Positions 36,624-44,772 of a DNA stretch of 64,000 nucleotides are shown here, one piece after another. The DNA is from JBBSBL01 sp963735885 (GTDB lineage: Bacteria > Actinomycetota > Thermoleophilia > Solirubrobacterales > Solirubrobacteraceae): contig CAVTMP010000003.1 in NCBI GenBank assembly GCA_963735885.1, forward strand, positions 1 to 64,000, given 5' to 3'. Made by a program: the position numbers and the translations under genes. Each line of letters begins with the position of its first letter. Within the stretch, counting starts at the first letter, position 1. The notes beneath the pieces were generated by a model. That model was given only the letters and a program-made list of their open reading frames with translations. It searched no databases and had not been told where the DNA came from.

Positions 36624-37475
36624 ATGGGTCAGAAGGTCAATCCCGAAGGCCTCCGGGTCGGCTACATCCATGACTGGAAGTCGACCTGGTTCAGCGAGCG
36701 CAACTTCGCCGACTACCTCGACGAGGACGTCCGCATCCGCCGTCACATCGTGAACAAGCTCGCGCACGCGGGCCTGTCGAACATCACGATCGCCAAGGAC
36801 ACGGGCGAGGTCACGGTGAACATCAACACCGCCCGGCCCGGCATCGTGATCGGCAAGTCCGGCTCCGAGGTGGACGCGCTGCGTCGCGACCTCCACCGCC
36901 TGACCGGCAAGCAGGTGAAGGTCAACATCCTCGAGATCAAGCGGCCCGAGCTCGACGCGCGGCTCGTCGCGCAGTCGATCGCGGAGCAGCTCCAGAACCG
37001 GGTCGCCTTCCGCCGCGCGATGAAGCGCGCCCTGACCTCGGCGATGCGGTCCGGCGCGAAGGGCGTGAAGGTCCAGGTCTCCGGGCGCCTCGGCGGGGCG
37101 GAGATGGCCCGCACCGAGGGCTACTCGGACGGCCGCGTCCCGCTGCAGACGTTGCGCGCCGACATCGACTACGGCTACCACGAGGCGCGTACGACCTTCG
37201 GCCGGATCGGCGTGAAGTGCTGGATCAACAAGGGCGAGATCATGCCCGCGGGCTACACGGGCGCCGATCTGACGATCATGGACGAGCCGCCCCCGCCGCC
37301 CGAGCGCGGCGGCCGGCGCGGCGACCGCGACGGCCGCGGCCGCGGCGGCGGCCGCGGCGGACAGGGCGGCGGTGGCCGCGGGCCGGGCGGGCGCGGCGGC
37401 GGTCGCGGCCCCGGCGGCCCCGGCGGCCCCGGCGGGGCCGGGGGTGGCCGTGGGCCGCGGGGCGGTGGGCGCTAG
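36624..37475 (+). CDS. rpsC: 30S ribosomal protein S3 with RGG-rich C-terminal tail
   Basis: S3 forms part of the mRNA entry site. Residues 1-218 are standard, with MGQKVNPEGLRVGYIHDWKS, the KH domain RPGIVIGKSGSEVDALRRDL and SGRLGGAEMARTEGY. The last 65 residues are almost only Gly and Arg with Asp and Pro, in repeated RGG and GGRG units after a run of five prolines. Such tails bind RNA in other proteins. rplP starts directly after the stop. Confidence 0.95.
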   Translation: MGQKVNPEGLRVGYIHDWKSTWFSERNFADYLDEDVRIRRHIVNKLAHAGLSNITIAKDTGEVTVNINTARPGIVIGKSGSEVDALRRDLHRLTGKQVKVNILEIKRPELDARLVAQSIAEQLQNRVAFRRAMKRALTSAMRSGAKGVKVQVSGRLGGAEMARTEGYSDGRVPLQTLRADIDYGYHEARTTFGRIGVKCWINKGEIMPAGYTGADLTIMDEPPPPPERGGRRGDRDGRGRGGGRGGQGGGGRGPGGRGGGRGPGGPGGPGGAGGGRGPRGGGR

Positions 37476-37892
37476 ATGCTCGCGCCCAAGCGCGTCAAGC
37501 ACCGCAAGCAGTTCCGCGGCCGGCGCCGCGGGCTCTCGCGCGGCCAGACCCGGGTGCAGTTCGGCGAGTACGGCCTCAAGGCGCTCGAGCCGGGCTGGCT
37601 CACGAACCGCCAGATCGAGGCCGCCCGCATCGCGATGACCCGCAAGATCAAGCGTGGCGGGAAGGTCTGGATCAACGTCTTCCCCGACAAGCCGGTGACC
37701 AAGAAGCCGGCCGAGACCCGCATGGGCTCCGGCAAGGGCTCACCCGAGGGGTGGGTCGCGGTCGTCAAGCCCGGGCGGGTCATGTTCGAGCTCTCCGGCG
37801 TGCCGGAGCCGCTGGCCCGCGAGGCGATGCGGCTGGCCGGTCACAAGCTGCCGGTGAAGTCGAAGTTCGTGTATCGCGAGGAGGGCCACTGA
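37476..37892 (+). CDS. rplP: 50S ribosomal protein L16
   Basis: A 138-residue L16 that contacts A-site tRNA. It starts MLAPKRVKHRKQFRGRRRG and includes MTRKIKRGGKVWINVFPDKP and MGSGKGSPEGWVAVVKPG. It has zero spacing from rpsC and overlaps rpmC by one base. Confidence 0.97.
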   Translation: MLAPKRVKHRKQFRGRRRGLSRGQTRVQFGEYGLKALEPGWLTNRQIEAARIAMTRKIKRGGKVWINVFPDKPVTKKPAETRMGSGKGSPEGWVAVVKPGRVMFELSGVPEPLAREAMRLAGHKLPVKSKFVYREEGH

Positions 37893-38113
37893 TGGCCGTG
37901 CTCAAGGCCAAGGAGCTCCGCGACATGGAGCACGACCAGCTCGTGGAGCACGTCCGCGCGGTGCGTGCGGAGCTGTTCGGCCTGCGCTTCCGGCACGCGA
38001 CCGGCGAGCTCGAGAACACCTCGGGACTCGGCGCCGCGAAGCGGGACGTGGCGCGGGCGCTGACCGTGTGCCGGGAGCGCGGCATCGACGTCGAGAAGGA
38101 GCTGAGCCGGTGA
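37892..38113 (+). CDS. rpmC: 50S ribosomal protein L29
   Basis: A 73-residue L29, a two-helix protein at the tunnel exit. The pattern KAKELRDMEHDQLVEHVRAV and LFGLRFRHATGELENTSGL is clear. TGATG overlaps occur at both ends. Confidence 0.95.
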   Translation: MAVLKAKELRDMEHDQLVEHVRAVRAELFGLRFRHATGELENTSGLGAAKRDVARALTVCRERGIDVEKELSR

Positions 38114-38676
38114 TGGCCGAGGACGACAAGGACGAGGTCGTGGAGACCGAGGCCGCCGAGGCCGAGGCGCCGGCGCGCGAGGGGCCGGCGGGCGAGGCGC
38201 CCGAGGCCGAGCGCCCGCTCCATCCCAAGGTCGCGCGCAAGCGCGCCCGCTCGCGGCACACGGGCGAAGCGGGACCGTCGCGCAGCGCGGAGGATCGCCA
38301 GGCCGAGCGCGCGGCGACGCGCGCGGCGAAGGCCGCGGCGCGGCGCCGCGGTCGCGAGAAGGCCCGCGCGAAGCAGCGCGAGCGCCGTGGCCCGACGCCC
38401 GAGCCGACCCCGCCCGCCGGGCGCACCCCCGCGCGCCAGAAGGTGCGCCAGGGCGTCGTCGTCTCGGCCAAGCCCGACAAGACCATCGCGGTGCGGATCG
38501 ACCTGACCCGGCGCCACCCGCGCTACGAGAAGACCGTCCGCACCTCGACGACGCTGCACGCGCACGACGAGGCGAACGACGCCAACGCGGGCGACACGGT
38601 GCGCGTGGTCGAGTGTCGGCCGCTGTCGCGCACGAAGCGCTGGCGCCTCCTCGAGGTCCTGGAGCGCGCGAAGTGA
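38113..38676 (+). CDS. rpsQ: 30S ribosomal protein S17 with about 107-residue N-terminal extension
   Basis: The S17 OB-fold is only the last 80 residues (RQGVVVSAKPDKTIAVRIDL through TKRWRLLEVLE). The preceding part is first acidic, then strongly Arg/Ala/Lys-rich, and is not found in ordinary S17 of 80-110 residues. The ATG at 38113 overlaps the rpmC stop, which supports translation of the extension. Its stop overlaps the rplN GTG. Confidence 0.92.
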   Translation: MAEDDKDEVVETEAAEAEAPAREGPAGEAPEAERPLHPKVARKRARSRHTGEAGPSRSAEDRQAERAATRAAKAAARRRGREKARAKQRERRGPTPEPTPPAGRTPARQKVRQGVVVSAKPDKTIAVRIDLTRRHPRYEKTVRTSTTLHAHDEANDANAGDTVRVVECRPLSRTKRWRLLEVLERAK

Positions 38677-39041
38677 TCCAGAACGAGACCCGGCTGCGCG
38701 TGGCGGACAACACCGGCGCACGGGAGATCCTCTGCATCCGCGTGCGCGGCGGCTCCCGCCAGCGCTACGCGGGGGTGGGCGACGTGATCGTGGCCACCGT
38801 CAAGCACGCCGCGCCGCAGGGCGCGGTGAAGAAGGGCGAGGTCGTCACCGCCGTCGTCGTGCGCACGAAGCGCTCCTACGGGCGGGAGGACGGGACCTAC
38901 ATCGGCTTCGACGAGAACGCGGCGGTCATCATCGACGACCAGAACAACCCGCGCGGGACGCGCATCTTCGGGCCGGTCGCCCGCGAGCTGCGCGAGCGCA
39001 ACTTCATGAAGATCGTCTCCCTCGCGCCTGAGGTACTCTGA
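38673..39041 (+). CDS. rplN: 50S ribosomal protein L14
   Basis: A 122-residue L14, exactly the family length when started at GTG 38673 (GTGA overlap with rpsQ). IQNETRLRVADNTGAREILC and the C-terminal FGPVARELRERNFMKIVSLA are diagnostic. Confidence 0.97.
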   Translation: MIQNETRLRVADNTGAREILCIRVRGGSRQRYAGVGDVIVATVKHAAPQGAVKKGEVVTAVVVRTKRSYGREDGTYIGFDENAAVIIDDQNNPRGTRIFGPVARELRERNFMKIVSLAPEVL

Positions 39042-39043
39042 TC

Positions 39044-39379
39044 GTGCCCTCGCTGAAGATCCGTCGCGGCGACACGGTCCAGGTCATCTCCGGCAAGGAC
39101 CGGGGCAAGCGCGGCGAGGTGCTCCGCGTCGACCCGAAGCGCTCCAGGGTCTACGTGGCGGGGCTGAACATCGTCAAGCGCCACCAGCGCCCTCAGCAGG
39201 TCCGTGACGCGCAGCGTCAGGAGACCGTGGGCGGCGTGGTGGAGAAGGAAGGCCCGATCCACGTCTCCAACGTCATGCTGGTCGACCCCAAGGACTCCAA
39301 GCCCACGCGCGTCGGCATCGCCCGCGAGGACGGCGAGCGACGGCGGGTCGCCCGGCGCACCGGGACGAAGCTCGACTAG
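39044..39379 (+). CDS. rplX: 50S ribosomal protein L24
   Basis: A 111-residue L24, an early assembly protein. The KOW motif is GDTVQVISGKDRGKRGEVLR, followed by VAGLNIVKRHQRP. It starts with GTG two bases after rplN and lies directly before rplE. Confidence 0.96.
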   Translation: MPSLKIRRGDTVQVISGKDRGKRGEVLRVDPKRSRVYVAGLNIVKRHQRPQQVRDAQRQETVGGVVEKEGPIHVSNVMLVDPKDSKPTRVGIAREDGERRRVARRTGTKLD

Positions 39380-39381
39380 CC

Positions 39382-39960
39382 ATGGCCGCCCGACTCAAGG
39401 AACGCTACGAGCAGGAGATCCGCCCCGCCCTCGTGGAGCGGTTCGGCTACTCGACGCCGATGCGGGCGCCGAAGCTCGCGAAGATCACCGTGAACATGGG
39501 CGTCGGCGACGCGAAGCAGGACGCCAACGTCCTCGACGCGGCCACCGAGCAGCTCGCGACGATCACGGGGCAGAAGCCGAACGTGCGCCGGGCCCGCAAG
39601 TCGATCGCCCAGTTCAAGGTGCGCGAGGAGATGCCCGTCGGCGTCGCCGTCACCCTGCGCGGCGAGCGCTCGTACGAGTTCCTCGACCGCCTGATGTCGA
39701 TCGCGATCCCCCGCATCCGGGACTTCCGCGGCCTCAGCCCGCGGTCGTTCGACGGGCGCGGGAACTACTCGATCGGCGTGCGCGAGCAGATCATCTTCCC
39801 CGAGATCGACTACGACGCCGTCGACCAGGTGCGCGGCCTCGACATCACCCTGACCACGACCGCCCCGACCGACGAGGAGGCCTTCGCGCTCCTCGAGGCG
39901 TTCGGGATGCCGTTCGCCAAGGAGGGGCGGCCCGTCGCGGCCGCCGCCACGGAGAGCTAG
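39382..39960 (+). CDS. rplE: 50S ribosomal protein L5
   Basis: A 192-residue L5 that binds 5S rRNA. KITVNMGVGDAKQDANVLDA, GQKPNVRRARKSIAQFKVRE and FDGRGNYSIGVREQIIFPEI are diagnostic. It lies two bases after rplX and has a short Ala-rich C-terminal end. Confidence 0.97.
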   Translation: MAARLKERYEQEIRPALVERFGYSTPMRAPKLAKITVNMGVGDAKQDANVLDAATEQLATITGQKPNVRRARKSIAQFKVREEMPVGVAVTLRGERSYEFLDRLMSIAIPRIRDFRGLSPRSFDGRGNYSIGVREQIIFPEIDYDAVDQVRGLDITLTTTAPTDEEAFALLEAFGMPFAKEGRPVAAAATES

Positions 39961-39966
39961 GAGCCC

Positions 39967-40152
39967 ATGGCCAAGACGTCCCAGCGTGTCCGCGCGGCAC
40001 GCCCCGCCAAGTACAAGACCCGGGCCTACTCCCGGTGCCGTCGCTGCGGCCGCGCGCGCGCGGTCTACCGGAAGTTCGGCGTGTGCCGGATCTGCCTGCG
40101 CGAGCTCGCGCACGGCGGGTTCGTCCCCGGCATGACGAAGTCGAGCTGGTAG
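39967..40152 (+). CDS. rpsZ: 30S ribosomal protein S14, zinc-binding type Z
   Basis: A 61-residue short S14 with two CxxC pairs, CRRC and CRIC, that bind zinc (YSRCRRCGRARAVYRKFGVC). This short zinc form sits in the spc operon in many Gram-positive lineages. The alternative name is rpsN. Confidence 0.96.
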   Translation: MAKTSQRVRAARPAKYKTRAYSRCRRCGRARAVYRKFGVCRICLRELAHGGFVPGMTKSSW

Positions 40153-40160
40153 GCCCGATC

Positions 40161-40565
40161 ATGTCCATGACCGACCCCGTCGCCGACTTCCTCACGCGCC
40201 TGCGCAACGGCGCCCACGCGAACCACGACACCGTGCAGATCCCGGCGTCGCGGCTGAAGCGCGACCTCGCGCGGATCCTCAAGGAGCAGGGCTACATCAC
40301 CGACTACGCGGTGGAGCCCCGCCCCGAGGGGACCGGCGAGCGCATCGTCGTGCGGCTCAAGTACACCGAGGACCGCCGGCCGGTGATCAGCGGGCTGCGC
40401 CGCGTCTCGCGCCCGGGGCGGCGCACCTACGTCGACCACGACCACATCCCCAAGGTGCAGGGCGGGATGGGCACGGCGATCATCTCGACCTCCCACGGGG
40501 TCATGACCGGTCACGACGCACGCCGCGCCGGCGTCGGCGGCGAGGTCGTGGCCCACGTCTGGTAG
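40161..40565 (+). CDS. rpsH: 30S ribosomal protein S8
   Basis: A 134-residue S8, a key 30S assembly protein. It starts MSMTDPVADFLTRLRNGAHA and ends in the conserved GTAIISTSHGVMTGHDARR segment. The ATG at 40161 fits family length. It is the classical repressor of the spc operon in E. coli, but no target is recognised here. Confidence 0.97.
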   Translation: MSMTDPVADFLTRLRNGAHANHDTVQIPASRLKRDLARILKEQGYITDYAVEPRPEGTGERIVVRLKYTEDRRPVISGLRRVSRPGRRTYVDHDHIPKVQGGMGTAIISTSHGVMTGHDARRAGVGGEVVAHVW

Positions 40566-40567
40566 CC

Positions 40568-41101
40568 ATGTCCCGCATCGGCCGTAAGCCCATCCCCGTG
40601 CCCGACGGCGTCACCGTCGAGATCGCGCCCGAGCTCGTGAGCGTCGCCGGTCCGAAGGGCGAGCTCGCCGAGCGCGTCCCCCGCGACATCACGGTCGAGC
40701 GGCGCGACGACGAGCTCGTCGTCACCCGCCCCACCGATCGCGCTGAGCATCGTGCCCTGCACGGGCTGACGCGGTCGCTGGTCGCCAACATGGTCGAGGG
40801 CGTCACCGCGGGCTTCGAGAAGCGACTCGAGATCCAGGGCGTCGGCTACCGCGCCCAGCTCAAGGGCCGCGACCTCGAGCTGGCCCTCGGGTACTCCCAC
40901 GCGGTCCCGGTCCCGGCGCCGGAGGGCATCGAGTTCGAGGTGCCCCAGCCCACCCGCATCGTCGTGCGGGGGATCTCCAAGCAGCAGGTCGGCGAGATCG
41001 CCGCCAACATCCGCAAGCAGCGTCCGCCCGAGCCCTACAAGGGCAAGGGCATCCGCTACGAGGGCGAGCACGTGGCCCGGAAGGTGGGCAAGCGGGCATG
41101 A
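40568..41101 (+). CDS. rplF: 50S ribosomal protein L6
   Basis: A 177-residue L6. It begins MSRIGRKPIPVPDGVTVEIA and includes EIQGVGYRAQLKGRDLELAL and the C-terminal RKQRPPEPYKGKGIRYEGE. The stop overlaps the rplR ATG (ATGA). Confidence 0.97.
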   Translation: MSRIGRKPIPVPDGVTVEIAPELVSVAGPKGELAERVPRDITVERRDDELVVTRPTDRAEHRALHGLTRSLVANMVEGVTAGFEKRLEIQGVGYRAQLKGRDLELALGYSHAVPVPAPEGIEFEVPQPTRIVVRGISKQQVGEIAANIRKQRPPEPYKGKGIRYEGEHVARKVGKRA

Positions 41102-41451
41102 CCGTCCTCACCGCCCCGGCTCGCCGCCTGCGGCGACGCCGCCGCGTGCGCGCCAAGGTCCACGGCACCGCGGAGCGGCCGCGACTGTCCGTGTTCCGCT
41201 CCAACCGCGGCATCAGCGCCCAGCTCGTGGACGACGATCGCGGCCACACCCTCGCCGCCGTCAACTGGACCGAGCCGGCGCTCCAGGGCCTCGGCGCCGC
41301 CGAGCAGGCCACCCGGGTGGGCGCGCTCCTGGCCGAGCGCGCGCAGGCCGCGGGGGTCTCCGCCGCCGTGTTCGATCGCGGCGGCTATCGCTACCACGGG
41401 CGCGTGAAGGCGCTGGCCGACGGGGCCCGCGAGGCCGGGCTCGCGTTCTGA
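41098..41451 (+). CDS. rplR: 50S ribosomal protein L18
   Basis: A 117-residue L18 that binds 5S rRNA together with L5. RLRRRRRVRAKVHGTAERPR, LSVFRSNRGISAQLVDD and the C-terminal FDRGGYRYHGRVKALADGAR are diagnostic. Confidence 0.96.
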   Translation: MTVLTAPARRLRRRRRVRAKVHGTAERPRLSVFRSNRGISAQLVDDDRGHTLAAVNWTEPALQGLGAAEQATRVGALLAERAQAAGVSAAVFDRGGYRYHGRVKALADGAREAGLAF

Positions 41452-41458
41452 GACCACC

Positions 41459-41467
41459 CGCTACCCT
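41459..41467 (+). promoter_or_regulatory. Putative -10 element (CGCTACCCT) before rpsE
   Basis: This matches the recurring YGCTAYnnT pattern and ends 13 bases before the rpsE ATG, in the only real gap (29 bases) in this part of the operon. It could give a near-leaderless internal transcript for rpsE-rpmD-rplO-secY. Confidence 0.4.
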
Positions 41468-41480
41468 GGACCGCTCCCCC

Positions 41481-42107
41481 ATGGCCGCCGACCGCACCGT
41501 CTCCCCCGCCGGGCTGGACCTCGCCGAGCGCGTCGTCGAGATCAACCGCGTCGCCAAGGTCGTCAAGGGCGGCCGGCGCTTCTCGTTCACGGCGCTGGTC
41601 GTCGTGGGCGACGAGCGCGAGGTCGTGGGCATCGGCTACGGCAAGGCCAACGAGGTCCCGGTGGCCATCCAGAAGGGCGTCGAGCGGGCCAAGAAGGACC
41701 TCTACCGCGTCCCCCGCCACGGCGCGACCATCACCCATCCGGTGACCGGGATCTTCGGCGCCGGCCGCGTCATGCTCAAGCCGGCCTCGCCCGGCACCGG
41801 GGTCATCGCCGGCGGCGGCGTCCGCGCGGTCCTCGAGCTCGCCGGGATCCACGACATCCTCTCCAAGAGCCTCGGCTCGCAGAACCCGATCAACCTCGTC
41901 AAGGCGACGATGGAGGGGCTCCGCGCCCTGCGGACGCCCGACGAGGTCGCCGAGCTTCGCGGTCTCTCGGTCGACGCCGTGCTCGGGCTCGGCGGCGAGT
42001 CCGGGAACGGCGCCCCGCTCGGCTCGGCGGCGCCCGCGCCGGCCGCCGGCCCGCCGGCCGACGACGGCCCGGCGGACGCCGCGCCGGCAGCGGAGGCGCC
42101 GGCGTGA
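41481..42107 (+). CDS. rpsE: 30S ribosomal protein S5 with C-terminal tail
   Basis: S5 acts in decoding accuracy and mRNA unwinding. LAERVVEINRVAKVVKGGRR opens the first domain, and GTGVIAGGGVRAVLELAGI belongs to the second. About 40 extra residues, rich in Ala, Pro, Gly and Asp, extend the C-terminus past residue 168. The total is 208 residues. The stop overlaps the rpmD GTG. Confidence 0.96.
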   Translation: MAADRTVSPAGLDLAERVVEINRVAKVVKGGRRFSFTALVVVGDEREVVGIGYGKANEVPVAIQKGVERAKKDLYRVPRHGATITHPVTGIFGAGRVMLKPASPGTGVIAGGGVRAVLELAGIHDILSKSLGSQNPINLVKATMEGLRALRTPDEVAELRGLSVDAVLGLGGESGNGAPLGSAAPAPAAGPPADDGPADAAPAAEAPA

Positions 42108-42283
42108 GCTCGCTGTCCGTGGTCCAGACGAAGTCCTCCAACGGCGCCGACCGACGCCAGCTCGACACGCTGCGCTCGCTCGGGCTGCGCCGCATCGGCC
42201 ACCGCGTCGAGCACGACGACACCCCGCAGGTCCGCGGCATGGTGAACGCGGTGCGCCACCTCGTGCGGGTGGAGGAGTCGTGA
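42104..42283 (+). CDS. rpmD: 50S ribosomal protein L30
   Basis: A 59-residue protein translated from GTG 42104 (GTGA overlap with rpsE). The sequence LSVVQTKSSNGADRRQLDTL, then RSLGLRRIGHRVEHDDTPQV and RGMVNAVRHLV, is the L30 pattern over its full length. The position between rpsE and rplO is the standard one. Its stop overlaps the rplO GTG. Confidence 0.95.
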   Translation: MSSLSVVQTKSSNGADRRQLDTLRSLGLRRIGHRVEHDDTPQVRGMVNAVRHLVRVEES

Positions 42284-42807
42284 GCCCGGCGCGCCGCCAG
42301 GAGGCCGTGGAGCCCGAGCCGGCGCCCGAGCGCGTCGGACTGCACAACCTCGCCCCGGCGCCGGGCAGCCGGCGACCGCGCAAGCGGGTGGGCCGTGGCG
42401 AGGGCTCGGGCACCGGCAAGACGGCCGGCCGCGGGCAGAAGGGCTACGGCGCGCGTTCCGGCGCCAAGCGACGGGCCCGCTTCGAGGGCGGCCAGAACCC
42501 GATCCACATGCGGATGCGCAAGCTGCGCGGCCCGCACATGAAGAAGTCGATGCCCTTCGAGCCCTTCCGCACGCACACGCAGCCGGTCAACCTCCGTGAC
42601 CTCGAGGCCCGCTTCGAGGCGGGCGCCGAGGTCACGCCGGACACCCTGAAGGCCGCCGGACTGGCCACCCGCCGGGGCATCCCGGTGAAGGTGCTGGCCA
42701 CGGGCGAGCTGAGCAAGGCGCTGACCGTCCACGCGCACGGGTTCAGCGCGACGGCCCGCGAGCGGATCGAGTCCGCGGGCGGCGCCTGCCACCTGATCGA
42801 GGGCTAG
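42280..42807 (+). CDS. rplO: 50S ribosomal protein L15
   Basis: A 175-residue L15 with a somewhat long Pro/Glu-rich N-terminus of about 20 residues. LHNLAPAPGSRRPRKRVGRG, GTGKTAGRGQKGYGARSG and FEGGQNPIHMRMRKLRG are the conserved rRNA-binding stretch. GTG 42280 overlaps the rpmD stop. It directly precedes secY. Confidence 0.96.
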   Translation: MSPARRQEAVEPEPAPERVGLHNLAPAPGSRRPRKRVGRGEGSGTGKTAGRGQKGYGARSGAKRRARFEGGQNPIHMRMRKLRGPHMKKSMPFEPFRTHTQPVNLRDLEARFEAGAEVTPDTLKAAGLATRRGIPVKVLATGELSKALTVHAHGFSATARERIESAGGACHLIEG

Positions 42808-42823
42808 CCCCGGGCCGAGCGTC

Positions 42824-44095
42824 GTGGTCACGACGATCCTCCGAGCCTTCACCGTTCCGGAGATCCGGAGCAAGCTGCTGTTCACGGCGGCGATCCTCGC
42901 GCTCTACCGGCTCGGCTCGCACATCCCGGCCCCGGGCATCAACGCCCAGGCGGTCAGCGAGATCTCGCAGAACTTCCGCGGCGCCGGAGTCCTGCAGTTC
43001 CTCAACCTGTTCTCCGGTGGCGGTCTGTCGCGGATCGCGCTGTTCGCGCTGGGCATCATGCCCTACGTCACCGCGTCGATCATCCTGCAGCTCCTGACGG
43101 TCGTCGTGCCCTCGCTGGAGAAGCTCCAGAAGGAGGGGGAGATCGGGACCGCGCGGATCACCCAGTACACGCGCTACCTCACGGTCGCGCTGGCCTTCGC
43201 GCAGTCGATCGGCTACGTCTTCCTCTTCCGCTCCTTCCAGAGCCAGGCGGGCACGCAGGTCATCAAGGACTTCAACGTCCCGACCGTCTTCCTCATCGTC
43301 GTCTCGCTCACCGCGGGGACGATCCTGCTCATGTGGATGGGCGAGCTCATCACCCAGCGCGGGATCGGGAACGGCATCTCGCTGATGATCTTCGCGAGCA
43401 TCGTCTCCGGCCTGCCGAGCGGGGTGCAGAACTGGTGGACCAGCCCGGACCCGGTGTTCAAGGTCATGATGCCCTTCCTCGCCCTGGCGGTGATCGCGGC
43501 CGTCGTCTTCGTCCAGGAGGGCCAGCGGCGCATCCCGGTGCAGTACGCCAAACGGGTGATCGGCCGCCGGATGACCCAGGGCGGCCAGACCTACCTGCCG
43601 CTGCGCGTGAACATGGCCGGCGTCATCCCCGTCATCTTCGCCGCGTCGATCATGGCCTTCCCGCCGACCGTCGGGCAGCTCATCAACACCCCGTGGGCGC
43701 GCGACCTCGCCAACTTCTTCAGCCCCCAGGACTGGCCCTACATCGTCGGCGAGTCGATCTTCATCATCCTCTTCACGTACTTCTACACCGCGGTCACGTT
43801 CAATCCGGTGGACCAGGCGGACAACCTGAAGAAGTACGGCGGGTTCATCCCCGGGGTGAGACCGGGCCGGCCGACGGCCGAGTTCCTCGACCGCATCCTC
43901 GCCCGGCTGACGTTCCCCGGGGCGATCTACCTCGCGCTCGTCGCGGCCCTGCCGACGATCCTCATCAACCAGACGAACTCGAACGTCTTCTTCGGCGGGA
44001 CGTCGCTCCTCATCGTGGTCGGCGTGGCCCTCGACACCGTGAAGCAGATGGAGGCGCAGCTCATGATGCGCTCCTACGAGGGCTTCCTGAAATAG
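42824..44095 (+). CDS. secY: Preprotein translocase subunit SecY
   Basis: A 423-residue channel protein with ten membrane segments. The plug and TM2 region is FLNLFSGGGLSRIALFALGI, and MPYVTASIILQLLTVV and GNGISLMIFASIVSGLP are conserved. The cytoplasmic loop GQRRIPVQYAKRVIGRRM binds the ribosome and SecA. It works with SecE, encoded 33 kb upstream. GTG start, 16 bases after rplO. Confidence 0.97.
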   Translation: MVTTILRAFTVPEIRSKLLFTAAILALYRLGSHIPAPGINAQAVSEISQNFRGAGVLQFLNLFSGGGLSRIALFALGIMPYVTASIILQLLTVVVPSLEKLQKEGEIGTARITQYTRYLTVALAFAQSIGYVFLFRSFQSQAGTQVIKDFNVPTVFLIVVSLTAGTILLMWMGELITQRGIGNGISLMIFASIVSGLPSGVQNWWTSPDPVFKVMMPFLALAVIAAVVFVQEGQRRIPVQYAKRVIGRRMTQGGQTYLPLRVNMAGVIPVIFAASIMAFPPTVGQLINTPWARDLANFFSPQDWPYIVGESIFIILFTYFYTAVTFNPVDQADNLKKYGGFIPGVRPGRPTAEFLDRILARLTFPGAIYLALVAALPTILINQTNSNVFFGGTSLLIVVGVALDTVKQMEAQLMMRSYEGFLK

Positions 44096-44097
44096 CC

Positions 44098-44772
44098 GTG
44101 TCCGAGCTCAACCTCATCCTGCTCGGTCCGCCCGGCGCGGGGAAGGGCACGCAGGCCGACCGGCTGCGCCAGGACTTCCGGCTGCCCTACGTGGCCACGG
44201 GCGACATGCTGCGCGAGGCGGTGAAGAACGGCACCGAGCTGGGCATCGAGGCCCACGCCTACATGGATCGCGGCGAGCTCGTCCCCGACGACCTCATCAT
44301 CTCGATCATCACCGAGCGCATCGCCGAGGACGACTGCTCGGACGGGTTCATCCTCGACGGCTTCCCGCGGACCCTCGGCCAGGCCGACGCGCTCGGCCTC
44401 GCGTTCGACGGGCTCGGGCGCCGCATCACGGCCGTCCTGCTGATCGACGTGCCCGACGACGAGGTCGTGCGCCGCCTCTCGGGCCGCCGGGTGAGCGTGA
44501 AGACCGGGCGGGTCTACCACGTCGAGTTCGACCCCCCCAAGCACGCCGGCCGCTGCGACGTCGACGGCTCGCGGCTCATCCAGCGCGACGACGACAAGCC
44601 CGAGACGGTGCGCCGCCGGCTCGAGGTCTACCACGAGCAGACCGAGCCGCTGGTCTCCTACTACGAGGGCCACGGGCTGCTGCGCCGCTTCGACGGCACC
44701 CGCCCCGCGACCGAGGTCCACGACCACATCCGCGCCACGCTGGCGACGCTGCGGCTCGAGGAGCAGCTGTGA
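44098..44772 (+). CDS. adk: Adenylate kinase
   Basis: A 224-residue kinase that converts ATP plus AMP to two ADP. The P-loop is LLGPPGAGKGTQADRL, the AMP site includes YVATGDMLREAVKNGTELG, and ILDGFPRTLGQADAL is conserved. The LID region contains GRVYHVEFDPPKHAGRCDVD but lacks a full four-Cys zinc set. GTG at 44098 lies two bases after secY. The standard secY-adk-map order is kept. Confidence 0.96.
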   Translation: MSELNLILLGPPGAGKGTQADRLRQDFRLPYVATGDMLREAVKNGTELGIEAHAYMDRGELVPDDLIISIITERIAEDDCSDGFILDGFPRTLGQADALGLAFDGLGRRITAVLLIDVPDDEVVRRLSGRRVSVKTGRVYHVEFDPPKHAGRCDVDGSRLIQRDDDKPETVRRRLEVYHEQTEPLVSYYEGHGLLRRFDGTRPATEVHDHIRATLATLRLEEQL

